DNA from: Gluconacetobacter aggeris
GTDB lineage: Bacteria; Pseudomonadota; Alphaproteobacteria; Acetobacterales; Acetobacteraceae
DNA length: 64,000 nucleotides
Assembly (NCBI RefSeq): GCF_014174395.1
Contig: NZ_JABEQD010000007.1
Coordinates: forward strand, 124,001-188,000
Direction: 5' to 3'
Part shown: one piece after another, positions 9,173 to 18,559 of the stretch
Layout: every line of letters begins with the position of its first letter
Numbering within the stretch: the stretch's first letter is position 1
Program-made: the position numbers and the translations under genes
The notes under the pieces: model-generated
The model's database searches: none
Seen by the model: only the letters and a program-made list of their open reading frames with translations
What the model was told of the DNA's origin: nothing

Positions 9173-9790
9173 ATGACCGAAATGTCCCAGTCCCCCCTTC
9201 TCCGCCCCTCTCGCGAGGAGGCGGAAGACGCGATCCGCACCCTGCTGCGCTGGGCGGGCGAGGACCCGTCGCGCGAGGGCCTGCTGGACACGCCCGGCCG
9301 GGTCGTGCGCTCCTACGAGGAATTCTTCGAAGGCTATGGCGAAGACCCGTCGGCGATCCTGTCGCGCACCTTCTCCGAGGTCGATGATTACGACGAGATC
9401 GTGCTCCTGCGCGACATCCGCTTCGAAAGCCATTGCGAACATCACATGGTGCCGATCATCGGCGTCGCCCATGTGGCCTACCTGCCCAGCAAGCGCGTGG
9501 TGGGCATTTCCAAACTGGCCCGCGTGGTCGACGCCTTTTCCCGCCGCCTGCAGATCCAGGAACGCCTGACGGCACAGATCGCCAACACGATCAACGACGT
9601 GCTGCAACCGCACGGCGTCGCCGTGATCCTGGAAGCCGGGCATCAGTGCATGACCACGCGCGGCGTCCACCGCCCCGGCGTATCGATGGTCACCAGCCGC
9701 ATGCTGGGCATCTTCCGCACCAATTCCGACACAAGGCGCGAACTGATGTCCATGCTCAACCGCCCCTCGGTCGCAACCGCCCATCTCTGA
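9173..9790 (+). CDS. folE: GTP cyclohydrolase I (type IA)
   Basis: A 205-residue enzyme converting GTP to dihydroneopterin triphosphate, the first step of tetrahydrofolate synthesis. The zinc site HCEHHMVP (C88, H90, H91), the later cysteine in [10 protein letters not shown], the substrate loop [16 protein letters not shown], and QIQERLT are all intact. ATG 9173 is chosen because conserved sequence begins shortly after it; the frame is open further upstream, inside apaG. Folate and methionine supply are biochemically linked through methyl transfer, which may explain the grouping with metZ (inference). Confidence 0.95.
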   Translation: MTEMSQSPLLRPSREEAEDAIRTLLRWAGEDPSREGLLDTPGRVVRSYEEFFEGYGEDPSAILSRTFSEVDDYDEIVLLRDIRFESHCEHHMVPIIGVAHVAYLPSKRVVGISKLARVVDAFSRRLQIQERLTAQIANTINDVLQPHGVAVILEAGHQCMTTRGVHRPGVSMVTSRMLGIFRTNSDTRRELMSMLNRPSVATAHL

Positions 9791-9831
9791 CGCCATCCTC
9801 CGATCCACCCTGCGAGGCACCAGGAGGTAAC

Positions 9832-10731
9832 ATGTCGATCTTCCACGGCCTGTCCGCCTTCCCGATCACCCCGGCCGACGAACACGGCGTCGTGGATGCC
9901 GAAGGCGTCGCGCGCCTGACGGCGCATCTCTCGGCAGCCGGCGTCGATTCCATCGGCCTGCTGGGCAGCACCGGAATCTATGCCTACCTCACCCGCGCCG
10001 AACGGCGCCGGGCCATAGGCGCCGCGGTCAAGAGCGTGGGCGGCCGCACCCCCCTGATCGCCGGCGTGGGGACGCTGCGCACGGACGACGCCCAGGCCCT
10101 CGCGCGCGATGCCGAAGCCGAAGGCGCGGACGGGCTGCTCATGGCCCCGGTCTCCTACACCCCGCTGACACAGGAAGAGGCTTACCAGCATTACGTGGCA
10201 GTCGCCGGCGCCACGCAATTGCCGCTGTGCATCTACAACAATCCCAGCACCACCCATTTCAGCTTCGGCGCGGAACTGCTCGAACGGCTGGCGGATGTCC
10301 CCAACATCGCCGCCATCAAGATGCCGCCCCCGCCCGAAGGCGCCGTCGCCGACGAACTCACCCGCCTCCGCGCCGGCCCGGCGGGCAGGCTGGCCATCGG
10401 CTATAGCGGCGACTGGATTGCCGCCGAGGCCCTGCTGGCGGGCTGCGACGGCTGGTTCAGCGTCCTTGGCGGCTTCCTGCCAGAACTGGCCCGCACCCTG
10501 GTTACGGCCGCCCGCACGGGTGACGATACCACGGTGCGGCACTGCAACGACCGGCTCCGGCCGATATGGGCCCTCTTCCGCGAATTCGGAAGCCTTCGTG
10601 TCGCATACGCAGCCATCCATCACCTGCGATTGTCCGGGGCCAACCCTCCGCGACCGATTCGCCCTCTGCCCGAACGCGATCGCCACCGCGTGGCGGAAGC
10701 TCTCCTTGCCTGTTCCGAAGACGAAAGCTGA
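9832..10731 (+). CDS. Dihydrodipicolinate synthase/N-acetylneuraminate lyase family protein
   Basis: A 299-residue (beta/alpha)8 aldolase-family protein with an excellent ribosome-binding site (AGGAGGT, 9821-9827). The Schiff-base lysine is K163 in AAIKMP, and the catalytic tyrosine motif is LCIYNNPS (Y135). The family includes DapA, NanA, KdgD and several 2-keto-acid aldolases. The true substrate cannot be read from sequence. The usual DapA GTTGE motif is replaced by GSTGIY, which argues against it being the housekeeping lysine-pathway DapA. It lies 41 bp after folE on the same strand, with no other lysine or sialate genes nearby. Confidence 0.82.
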   Translation: MSIFHGLSAFPITPADEHGVVDAEGVARLTAHLSAAGVDSIGLLGSTGIYAYLTRAERRRAIGAAVKSVGGRTPLIAGVGTLRTDDAQALARDAEAEGADGLLMAPVSYTPLTQEEAYQHYVAVAGATQLPLCIYNNPSTTHFSFGAELLERLADVPNIAAIKMPPPPEGAVADELTRLRAGPAGRLAIGYSGDWIAAEALLAGCDGWFSVLGGFLPELARTLVTAARTGDDTTVRHCNDRLRPIWALFREFGSLRVAYAAIHHLRLSGANPPRPIRPLPERDRHRVAEALLACSEDES

Positions 10732-10790
10732 CGGTCGCCTACACGTCCCGGCCACGCCCCCGATACGATTCCACCATCCCTCGGCACGCC

Positions 10791-13160
10791 TCAGAATTCC
10801 GAGACAACCGAGAAATATGCGCCCCGTCTCTGCCCGTATTGCGCCTGGTAGATTCCAACGCCGCTGCCGTTCCTCAACTGGTAACGCTCGTCCAACAGAT
10901 TGACGATATCGGCACGGATCGTAACATCGTGCCCAAAGCGCACTCTCGTGAAACTGTGCTGATAGCCGATGTTGAACACATCATATTCCGGCTGTTTCTC
11001 AAGGTTGGCAAAACCACTGCGCAGGCCATACCCATACACGAAATCGACATAGGCCATGTCCCGCTTCGTGCTCCATGACGCGCCGGCCGTTGCTGTGAAT
11101 TCTCCTTGATGGTCGAGCTGAATCGCATGAGTTCTAATGTAGGCAAGCTCCGCCGCATCGAACTGGTATTGGGCCGAATTGATATCGCGCGCAGCCGTTT
11201 TCACATAAGAGAAATTCCCGAACACCGACCACGGGCCATGCCGCCATGAACTTCCGAACTCCGCGCCATGGACACGCCCGCGCCGATAGCTGAAAGGTGC
11301 CAGTATCACCGCCCGGCCAAATTGGCCCAGATCGGTAAGATCATGTGCCCATTTGGCATAGGCATCGAGCGAGATCTGGAAATCCGGCGTAATACGCAGC
11401 AGAATCCCCCCATCAACATAGTGCGATCTTTCGACTCGCGTCGCATCGTCAATCATGTTCGCCGCAGCATTGGTCGTTCCCGCGAACCGCGCCAACGTCG
11501 AAGGGTAGACATATTGCGGCGAAGGCGGAGCGAAATAGCGCGCATATCCAATATGCAGGGTCGCGATCCGGCCTGGTTTCCAGACCATGTTCGCACGCGG
11601 ACTCAACTGCCCCTCCCGACCGAAGGATGAGGCAAAACGGTCATAACGCAGACCATAGTTGAACGTCAGATCGCGGGCGATCCTGTACTCATCCTGAAGA
11701 TAGACCCCGGCTTCGATCGCCCAATTCTCCGTATTGTCGATCAGGCGCACCGGCACATCCGAAATCTGCCGACCATTCGCATCGGCGGGGAATGCCAGCG
11801 TATCCGTATCGAGCCGCTCGGACGTATATTGCCCCAGCGCCCCCACCCGCATCGTATGCTGGGGCGCGATTGCATAAGACAGATCGAACTGCACGCCTCC
11901 GGTCGTGAAATCATTCACCTCATGTTCGGAAACACCCTGATAGATAAGATCCCGATCGCGATCCGGCGCATAATCGATGCGCCCATAACGAAAATACGGC
12001 GACACCTGGACATTCATCCTGTCCGTGCTGCGCTGGTAGGAAAGGACCGCATAATCATTCTGTTCCGTCTGGCTGTCGTCCAGCCCGGCCCAGTTCATGG
12101 CGGGATCGTGCGGGTCGACGCCGGCCACATCGTAGAGGGTCGTATAATCCGGGCTGCGCATATCGAACGTCTTGAACGAATTCGGAATCTGGAATCGGGC
12201 ATAGGACGTACTGGTCAGCAGGGTGACACGGCTGACATCATCGACATGACAGGACAGGTAGGAAAAAGCCTTTTCCTGCATGGTCACGTCGTGAACGGGA
12301 CGGAAGGTGTCGCTCGGATTCTCGATTCCGATATTGTTCCGCGTGAACGACAGCGTCGTGAAATAGTCCAGTTTTCCGTGCCGGCCGCCAAGCTGCACGG
12401 ACGGGACGACACTGTCATAGCTCCCCCCATAGAGCGAAACCTGATTGTGCTTCAGACTTTCTCCGGTCTTGGTATTCACATCCACCACCCCGGCCGTACG
12501 GAAACCGAACTGCGCCGGCAATGTACCCGTCAGCAGATCCACAGACTGGATGATGCGGGTATCCAGTTCCTGCCCGAACCCATTCAATCCCTCGGGCAAC
12601 AGCACACCGTTGACACGATAGGCCAGCCCTCCATGTTCGCCCCGCACATGAACCTCGCCATAGCTGTCCAGGACGACGCCGGGCACACGCAGCAGGATCT
12701 GATTGAACGCAGCATTCTGCCCCTGGGGCGTGGCCGCGATCTGGCGCTGGTCGATCGTATAATCCACAGCTCCCAGCCCCGGAAAAATACGGGCCCGCTC
12801 CCGATTGAGGTGCCCGACCACATCGATACGCTCCCGACCCGCCGCAGGCTCTGCCGCGGCAGCCGCTGCCCCCCTTCCGCCGCTTTCTCCACTCGCCTGA
12901 TTCCGCCCCGCAACCGCCCCCATGCTCGCGCCCTTCCCCTGCACGGGTGGTGCCCGCACGACACCCGGCGGGGAAAAGGGCGCGTCATCGGTCGCCCCCG
13001 CCGATGCAGGCTCCACGGAAAAGCATCCCAATCCGAAAGCCAGGCAGCCGCCCAGCACGCCCAGGTTCCCCGCGCGTGACCACGGGCCGGCGATTTTCGG
13101 TCCACATCTGAAATGCATAAGCTTATAAACATAGCATATGCTATATTCGTGCCGTCGCAT
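10791..13160 (-). CDS. TonB-dependent outer-membrane receptor
   Basis: A 789-residue receptor. A hydrophobic segment (NLGVLGGCLAFGLGCF) ends a long N-region, the plug domain lies near residues 105-230 (LLRVPGVVLDSYGEVHVRGE), and the barrel ends in phenylalanine (FSVVSEF). The start is ambiguous. ATG 13160 has a good AGGAAG site, ATG 13181 has none, and ATG 13118 would give a more normal signal peptide and free the AT-rich palindrome at 13131-13144 for regulation. It is divergent from the Dcp peptidase and separated from it by palindromes that may control both. The ligand is unknown; peptide or siderophore are both possible. Confidence 0.88.
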   Translation of the reverse strand: MRRHEYSICYVYKLMHFRCGPKIAGPWSRAGNLGVLGGCLAFGLGCFSVEPASAGATDDAPFSPPGVVRAPPVQGKGASMGAVAGRNQASGESGGRGAAAAAAEPAAGRERIDVVGHLNRERARIFPGLGAVDYTIDQRQIAATPQGQNAAFNQILLRVPGVVLDSYGEVHVRGEHGGLAYRVNGVLLPEGLNGFGQELDTRIIQSVDLLTGTLPAQFGFRTAGVVDVNTKTGESLKHNQVSLYGGSYDSVVPSVQLGGRHGKLDYFTTLSFTRNNIGIENPSDTFRPVHDVTMQEKAFSYLSCHVDDVSRVTLLTSTSYARFQIPNSFKTFDMRSPDYTTLYDVAGVDPHDPAMNWAGLDDSQTEQNDYAVLSYQRSTDRMNVQVSPYFRYGRIDYAPDRDRDLIYQGVSEHEVNDFTTGGVQFDLSYAIAPQHTMRVGALGQYTSERLDTDTLAFPADANGRQISDVPVRLIDNTENWAIEAGVYLQDEYRIARDLTFNYGLRYDRFASSFGREGQLSPRANMVWKPGRIATLHIGYARYFAPPSPQYVYPSTLARFAGTTNAAANMIDDATRVERSHYVDGGILLRITPDFQISLDAYAKWAHDLTDLGQFGRAVILAPFSYRRGRVHGAEFGSSWRHGPWSVFGNFSYVKTAARDINSAQYQFDAAELAYIRTHAIQLDHQGEFTATAGASWSTKRDMAYVDFVYGYGLRSGFANLEKQPEYDVFNIGYQHSFTRVRFGHDVTIRADIVNLLDERYQLRNGSGVGIYQAQYGQRRGAYFSVVSEF
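13131..13144. promoter_or_regulatory. AT-rich perfect palindrome near the TonB receptor start
   Basis: ATAGCATATGCTAT is a perfect 14-bp palindrome in a sharply AT-rich patch of otherwise GC-rich DNA. It shares the core GCATATGCTATAT with the larger inverted repeat at 13293-13322, suggesting two binding sites for one regulator. Confidence 0.5.
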
Positions 13161-13292
13161 GAGCGCGTGCTTCCTTTGCATGGAATGTTCCAGACTTGTT
13201 CAAACAGCCGGACGCCGGACAATCCCGCCCCGAAACCGGAAACGAGAGCAGGATGCTCTCAGGGCCGGCACACTCAATCGTACCGCCCCAAA

Positions 13293-13322
13293 ATATGCAA
13301 TATGCTATATTATATTGCATAT
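13293..13322. promoter_or_regulatory. 11-bp perfect inverted repeat in the TonB receptor/dcp divergent region
   Basis: ATATGCAATAT (13293-13303) is followed after 8 bases by its exact complement ATATTGCATAT (13312-13322). The minus strand carries a consensus TATAAT inside it (13314-13309). The element sits in the 319-bp gap between divergent genes, so it is a candidate operator or promoter for the receptor. The rest of the gap shows nothing recognisable. Confidence 0.55.
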
Positions 13323-13479
13323 GGAAATTCATCATCGGCGTTCCCCTCGGCCGGAACGCACGGTACGGGCCACCCGGTTTCCATCCCGATCCCGTCTGCC
13401 TATAAATGATTACCAGCCGGATCATCCGGCTTCGCCCGCAGCGCCACACGGCGCCGCCTGTGTTCCAAGGGTTCACTGA

Positions 13480-15603
13480 ATGACACGATTGCTCCGCATC
13501 AGCACGCTGGTCGCCACGACCGCGCTGGCCAGCCTTTCCGCCAGTGCAATGGCCGCCTCCAATCCGTTCGCCACCCCGAGCACGCTTCCGCTCCAGGCAC
13601 CGCGTTTCGACATCATCCATGACGGCGACTACAAGCCGGCCTTCCTCCAGGCCATGGCGATCCAGAAGGCCGAGATCCGCCGCATCGCCGACAATCGCGC
13701 CGCGCCGACCTTCGACAACACGATCGTCGCGATGGAACGCTCGGGCCGCATGCTCGACCGCGTGGGCCTGACCTTCTACGGCGTCTATCAGGCCAACACC
13801 AATGCCACATTGGACAAGACACAGAGCGACATCGCCCCGCTGCTCTCGCAACATCAGGATTCGATCTATCTCGATGCGAAACTCTTCAAGCGCGTCGAGA
13901 CCCTGTACAATGACCGGGCCCGTCTGAATCTCACGCCCGAACAGATGCAGGTGCTCACGCTCTACTACCAGCAGTTCGTCCATGCCGGCGCGAAGCTCTC
14001 ACCCGCCGACCAGGCGAAACTGCGTGCCCTGAACACGCAGATTTCCACATTGGAAACGGCGTTCCAGCAGAAGCTCCTGGCCGCCACCCGTGACGGCGCG
14101 CTGACGGTCGACAGCAAGGCTGCCCTCACCGGCCTCGATGACGGCACGATCACCGCATTCGCCAAGGATGCCGGCGATCGCAAGCTGTCCGGAAAATGGC
14201 TGATCCCGCTGCAGAACACAACGCAGCAACCCGACCTGGAGAGCATGACCGACCGCGCCACGCGCGAGGCCCTGTTCCAGCAGAGCTGGACCCGCGCCGA
14301 AAAGGGCGATGCCAACGACACCCGTGCCACGATCTCGACCCTGGCCCATGCACGGGCGCAGAAAGCAGCCCTGTTCGGCTACCCCGATTTCGCATCCTAT
14401 GTGCTGTATGACCAGATGGCCGGCACACCCGCCGCCGTGCAGCGCTTTATCGCCCAACTGGCGCCGGCGACCCGCACGCAGCAGGATCACGAAGCCGCCC
14501 GCATCCAGGACACGATCCGCAAGGACGGCCAGTCCTTCTCACTGCAACCCTGGGACTGGACGCATTACGCCGAGCAGGTGCGCAAACAGGATTACGCGCT
14601 CGACCAAAATCAGGTGAAGCCGTATTTCGAGCTCAATACGGTGCTGCGCGACGGCGTGTTCTTCGCGGCGACGCAGCTCTATGGCATCACCTTCAAGCAG
14701 CGGACGGACATCCCCGTCTACAACCCGGACGTGATGGTGTTCGAGGTCCTCGACAAGGACGGCTCGACCCTCGGCCTGATCTATTTCGATTATTTCAAGC
14801 GCGACAACAAGAATGGCGGCGCGTGGATGTCGAATTTCGTCGGCCAGTCCAAACTTCTGGGCACGAAGCCGGTCGTCTATAACGTCGCCAACATCGCCAG
14901 GCCGGCGGCCGGCCAGCCCGACCTGATCACGTTCGAAGACGTGGTCACGATGTTCCACGAATTCGGCCACGCGCTGCACGGGCTGTTCGCGAGCCAGACC
15001 TACCCGCTCGTGTCGGGCACCCAGGTCGCCCGCGACTTCGTCGAATTCCCCTCGCAGTTCAACGAGCACTGGGCGCTCGATCCGACCGTCTTCGCCCATT
15101 ACGCGCGCCACTACCAGACGGGCGCCGCAATGCCGAAGGAACTGGTCGACAAGATCAAGAAGGCGGCGACATTCAATCGCGGCTACGCCATGGGCGAACT
15201 GATCGCGGCGGCCCAGTTGGACATGGCCTGGCACAGCCTGCCCGCCAACGCGGCCCAGCAGGATGTCGACGCGTTCGAAAAGGCGGCCCTGGACAAGACC
15301 GGCCTCGACACCGCCCTCGTCCCCACCCGCTACCGCTCCAGCTATTTCCTGCACATCTGGTCCAACGGCTACTCCGCCGGCTACTACGCCTATCTGTGGA
15401 CCCAGATGCTCGCCGACGATTCCTTCGCCTGGTTCCGCGACCATGGCGGCCTCACCCGCGAAAACGGCCAGCATTTCCGCGACATGATCCTCTCCCAAGG
15501 CCACACGCAGGACTACGCCCCCCTATTCCGCGCCTTCTACGGCAAGGACCCCGACATCACCCCCATGCTGAACCACCGCATACTGGGCACAGACCCGAAC
15601 TGA
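13480..15603 (+). CDS. dcp: Periplasmic M3-family peptidyl-dipeptidase (Dcp-like)
   Basis: A 707-residue metallopeptidase with a signal peptide (ISTLVATTALASLSASAMA), so it is predicted to be periplasmic. The zinc motif is FHEFGHALHG (H493, E494, H497), with the third ligand region EFPSQFNEHW downstream, as in M3 enzymes. Dcp removes C-terminal dipeptides from peptides. The signal peptide distinguishes it from the mainly cytoplasmic E. coli enzyme. It is transcribed divergently from a TonB receptor, which suggests linked import and trimming of peptides (inference). A strong hairpin follows its stop. Confidence 0.92.
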   Translation: MTRLLRISTLVATTALASLSASAMAASNPFATPSTLPLQAPRFDIIHDGDYKPAFLQAMAIQKAEIRRIADNRAAPTFDNTIVAMERSGRMLDRVGLTFYGVYQANTNATLDKTQSDIAPLLSQHQDSIYLDAKLFKRVETLYNDRARLNLTPEQMQVLTLYYQQFVHAGAKLSPADQAKLRALNTQISTLETAFQQKLLAATRDGALTVDSKAALTGLDDGTITAFAKDAGDRKLSGKWLIPLQNTTQQPDLESMTDRATREALFQQSWTRAEKGDANDTRATISTLAHARAQKAALFGYPDFASYVLYDQMAGTPAAVQRFIAQLAPATRTQQDHEAARIQDTIRKDGQSFSLQPWDWTHYAEQVRKQDYALDQNQVKPYFELNTVLRDGVFFAATQLYGITFKQRTDIPVYNPDVMVFEVLDKDGSTLGLIYFDYFKRDNKNGGAWMSNFVGQSKLLGTKPVVYNVANIARPAAGQPDLITFEDVVTMFHEFGHALHGLFASQTYPLVSGTQVARDFVEFPSQFNEHWALDPTVFAHYARHYQTGAAMPKELVDKIKKAATFNRGYAMGELIAAAQLDMAWHSLPANAAQQDVDAFEKAALDKTGLDTALVPTRYRSSYFLHIWSNGYSAGYYAYLWTQMLADDSFAWFRDHGGLTRENGQHFRDMILSQGHTQDYAPLFRAFYGKDPDITPMLNHRILGTDPN

Positions 15604-15618
15604 CGCCCACCCCACAAC

Positions 15619-15645
15619 CGCACGCCGGAACCAATCCGGCGTGCG
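15619..15645. terminator. Bidirectional hairpin between dcp and the ArsB-type gene
   Basis: A perfect 11-bp stem (CGCACGCCGGA / TCCGGCGTGCG) with a 5-base loop begins 16 bp after the dcp stop. It lies between convergent genes. No T-run follows on the plus strand. Confidence 0.6.
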
Positions 15646-15765
15646 TCCACCACGCTCCTCCGCATCGCAGACAGCATGACAGCCGCACGACCATCCTTAG
15701 CCGACGCTCAGATCGCCTCACCAGACCGCCCCTTGGAAACGCGCTGCAAGTATCGCACAGACCGC

Positions 15766-17019
15766 TCACCCGGCTAAAAATCGTGCACCAAGAGCTGTAA
15801 AGAGCGCAACCGGCATGGCTACGGCGCCTATTTTTAGAAACTGTAGAAACCCGACGTCCTCGCCCCCGCGACGGATCACCTGCAACCACAGAATCGTGGC
15901 CAGAGATCCTGTTACGGAAAGATTTGGGCCAAGATCCACACCGATCAGGAGGTTATCAGTCACCAGTCGCGGTACATGAGCTTGCGCGACTGCCTCACTG
16001 GCGATCAATCCGGCAGGCAGGTTGTTCATGATGTTGGATATGAAGGCCAAAAGGGTGCCCGCGCCCCAGGCAGCGGTTACAGGATTGGCGTTGGCGGTGT
16101 GCTGAAGCAGGCGGGCAATCTCCCCGACCAGCCCCGTACTTTCGACGGCGGCCACCAAAACGAACAGCCCACCCACCAGCGGCAGAACACCCCATGAAAT
16201 ATCCCGCACGAGCGCAATTGGTGATCGTCCTGCCAGCGCAGACACGCCCAAAGCTGTCCCAATGCCGGCAATCGCTGTTGGCAAGCCGAGAGGCCGGTCA
16301 AATGCGGACACCGTCACAAGCAGGAGCGCGGTCAACACGATCCCGCCAAAAGCCGCCTTGCCTCCCAGTGTCAACGGGATGGTCTCAACCTGAGCGGCAC
16401 ATTCCCGACGCAGGTGTGTCCGTTCCATGCGACGCAAAACCAGATAAGTCGTCACGATCGCCAAGAGCGATGGCAGCGCGAATGATACCATCCATGATCC
16501 CAGGGCTGGGAGTGCGCCGTCATACAGAACCAGGTTTGCTGGATTAGAGACGGGCAGGACAAAGCTTGCCGCATTGGCAACGAGTGCACAGGCAAACAAC
16601 AGTGGAAGTGGATCGGCTTTTGCCTTGGTCGCTGCTGCGAACACTGCAGGTGTCAGTACAACGGCCGTCGCATCATTGGACATGAAAGTCGTCACCACGA
16701 CACCCGCCAGATAGACCAGTGTGAACAGCTTTACCGTCGAACCCGCGGCATGATTGACCGCCCAGGTTGCTATCCAGTCGAACAGCCCGTTTGCGCGTGC
16801 CGTTTCACTGAGCAGCATCATGCCAATCAGAAACAGATAGACATCGCCACCTTTCAGGAGGCCGGCACCTGCCATGGAAAGGGGGATCAGTCCCGTCAGC
16901 ACGAGGAGTACGGCTCCTATGGCTGCCCATACCCGCTCCGGGACCCGAAACGGCCGGATGATGACTCCAGCTGTCGCCAGGATGGCGATCGCCCAGATCG
17001 CTTCATGATGAAAAATCAT
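15766..17019 (-). CDS. ArsB-type ion transporter (SLC13/arsenite-antiporter superfamily)
   Basis: A 417-residue polytopic inner-membrane protein with about 11-12 hydrophobic segments. FMSNDATAVVLTP and NAASFVLPVSNPANLVLYD, and in the second half FISNIMNNLPAGL and GVDLGPNLSVTGSLATILW, match the inverted-repeat signature of ArsB/ArsAB-type pumps. Arsenite or antimonite export is the best guess, but no arsR, arsC or arsA is nearby, so the substrate is unproven. It overlaps the upstream MFS gene by ATGA. Base composition is less GC-rich than the flanks, suggesting transfer as a pair. Confidence 0.8.
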   Translation of the reverse strand: MIFHHEAIWAIAILATAGVIIRPFRVPERVWAAIGAVLLVLTGLIPLSMAGAGLLKGGDVYLFLIGMMLLSETARANGLFDWIATWAVNHAAGSTVKLFTLVYLAGVVVTTFMSNDATAVVLTPAVFAAATKAKADPLPLLFACALVANAASFVLPVSNPANLVLYDGALPALGSWMVSFALPSLLAIVTTYLVLRRMERTHLRRECAAQVETIPLTLGGKAAFGGIVLTALLLVTVSAFDRPLGLPTAIAGIGTALGVSALAGRSPIALVRDISWGVLPLVGGLFVLVAAVESTGLVGEIARLLQHTANANPVTAAWGAGTLLAFISNIMNNLPAGLIASEAVAQAHVPRLVTDNLLIGVDLGPNLSVTGSLATILWLQVIRRGGEDVGFLQFLKIGAVAMPVALFTALGARFLAG

Positions 17020-18275
17020 GCCGGCGCCCGGTCGGCAGAACGCACGGTCGATGCGGATCCTATCCAGAGGCCCAGCGATACGATGGCAAAGCAGCCCAGA
17101 ATGTAGAATGCCGCAGGGTATCCAAGATCCTCAGCAAGCCATCCTCCCAGCGCAGGAGAAAGGCTTGCTCCAATTCCCTGCGCGGTCATGACCACCCCCT
17201 GTCCGATATTGATCCGTCCGGTTCCGTTCAGAAGCCTGGCCACCAGCCCCGGCACGGCGACACTCTGAAGCCCCGCACCGATACCATCGAGGATCTGCAC
17301 CGGCCACACGCCCCAATGCTGGATGAAGCTACCCGCAATCAGGCCACGAAATGGCAGGGCGGCAAACGATATGAGCAGGACGATCCAGTAGCCACGCCCC
17401 CTGATGAAGCGCATCGCCAGAAGACTGACGACGATCATCACGGCCTGTGCGACCATCACGGTCATCGCCGTGAACATGGCCGGATTGCCTTTGCCTGCAC
17501 TGACGACTGCCATGCCGTATAGGGGCAACATCGCTGCGTTGCCCAGATGGAAGAAGCACAGACAGATCGCCAGGATAAGGAGAGGCTTATGTCGTAGAAA
17601 TGACTGCAGGCCCTCGGCCTTCCTCTCATCATGGTCTACGGTACCGTCCAGCCCGCGCGCTGCCTTATGATCGATGGATTTTTCCGGGATCATGAGCACG
17701 GCAGAAATGGCGAACAAGCCGAAAGCCACTTCGAGGCAGAAGATCGCTGAGAGGCCAAACTGCCACCCCAGCCAGCCGGAAAGTCCGGCCCCGACCATAT
17801 TGCCGGCATGGTTCCAGGCCTGGTTACGACCGATCTGTGTGTTGAAGCCTTTCTGACGCACGATCCCAAGCGTTATTCCCGCCATCAGAGGGCCGATCCC
17901 GGCTCCAGCCAAAGCGGTTGCAAGCTGACTGACCGTTACGACCGGCACCGATTGCGAACTCAGCAAAAGAAGAGAGGCAGAAATCGTGCAGAGCGCCGCC
18001 ACAATGACGAGCAGCCGCTTTTTCGTCGTGTGATCAATCAGCGCCCCCGCGGGAATGGTGGCGAGCATTCCCGCAATGCCTCCCGCACTCATGACGGTTC
18101 CGATCGGCCCCGTTTGCCAGCCATGACGCTGAAGAAAAACGCCCAGAAAAGGACCTATACCCGCCTGAACATCCGCCATGAAGAAATTGAGTACGCATAA
18201 GGCGAACAACGCCCGATTGAGTCTGGGGACGTCAAGACTTTCATCAATGCCGGCAGTGGCGAGGGTCTGGATCAT
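17016..18275 (-). CDS. MFS transporter coupled to the ArsB-type pump
   Basis: A 419-residue, 12-helix major facilitator. The early loop LIDHTTKKRLLVIV has the position of the MFS A-motif. It resembles the MFS protein at 42490-43767 over the whole N-terminal half (NFFMADVQAGIGPFLGVFL here against NFFVGNLQASFGSFIAVYL there), so the two are paralogues or xenologues. Translational coupling to the ArsB-like gene suggests both act on related compounds, perhaps organic or inorganic arsenicals (inference). A small palindrome lies upstream at 18325-18334. Confidence 0.82.
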   Translation of the reverse strand: MIQTLATAGIDESLDVPRLNRALFALCVLNFFMADVQAGIGPFLGVFLQRHGWQTGPIGTVMSAGGIAGMLATIPAGALIDHTTKKRLLVIVAALCTISASLLLLSSQSVPVVTVSQLATALAGAGIGPLMAGITLGIVRQKGFNTQIGRNQAWNHAGNMVGAGLSGWLGWQFGLSAIFCLEVAFGLFAISAVLMIPEKSIDHKAARGLDGTVDHDERKAEGLQSFLRHKPLLILAICLCFFHLGNAAMLPLYGMAVVSAGKGNPAMFTAMTVMVAQAVMIVVSLLAMRFIRGRGYWIVLLISFAALPFRGLIAGSFIQHWGVWPVQILDGIGAGLQSVAVPGLVARLLNGTGRINIGQGVVMTAQGIGASLSPALGGWLAEDLGYPAAFYILGCFAIVSLGLWIGSASTVRSADRAPA

Positions 18276-18324
18276 CAGGTACTCTTCGTTCAGCAGCTAG
18301 CCTTAACCGGGTTCGAGAGAATAA

Positions 18325-18334
18325 GTTATATAAC
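18325..18334. promoter_or_regulatory. Palindrome upstream of the MFS/ArsB pair
   Basis: GTTATATAAC is a 10-bp palindrome 50 bp upstream of the MFS start in an AT-rich stretch; a related GGTTATAGAT lies at 18371-18380. It may be part of an operator or a -10 region. Weak evidence. Confidence 0.3.
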
Positions 18335-18416
18335 CCTTTCTGCCGCTCTTTTTGTCGAATTTAATGAATTGGTTATAGATATCCACTCGTTTGGACGAAG
18401 TCGCGCAAGCAGGAAA

Positions 18417-18479
18417 GTGTCCGCTTTGGAGAAAATACATAATAAGCCGAAATGTCTTAAAGGAAGCGAAAGCGGACAC
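18417..18479. repeat. Inverted repeat with 11-bp perfect arms
   Basis: GTGTCCGCTTT (18417-18427) is mirrored by AAAGCGGACAC (18469-18479) with 41 bases between them. It is in the 284-bp gap between the MFS and phosphoesterase genes. It could be a recombination or insertion-sequence end remnant, or a long-loop terminator for the phosphoesterase gene. Confidence 0.45.
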
Positions 18480-18559
18480 GCTCGCAATGCGAACATACCC
18501 GCTCCAAACGCAACTCGATCAGCCATTCCGACACCCGATTCTGAGTCCCCCCATATTCC

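Noticed and set aside
13182-13479. Short overlapping frames in the TonB receptor/dcp gap
   Set aside because: None shows a family pattern; the region is better explained as promoter DNA with palindromes.
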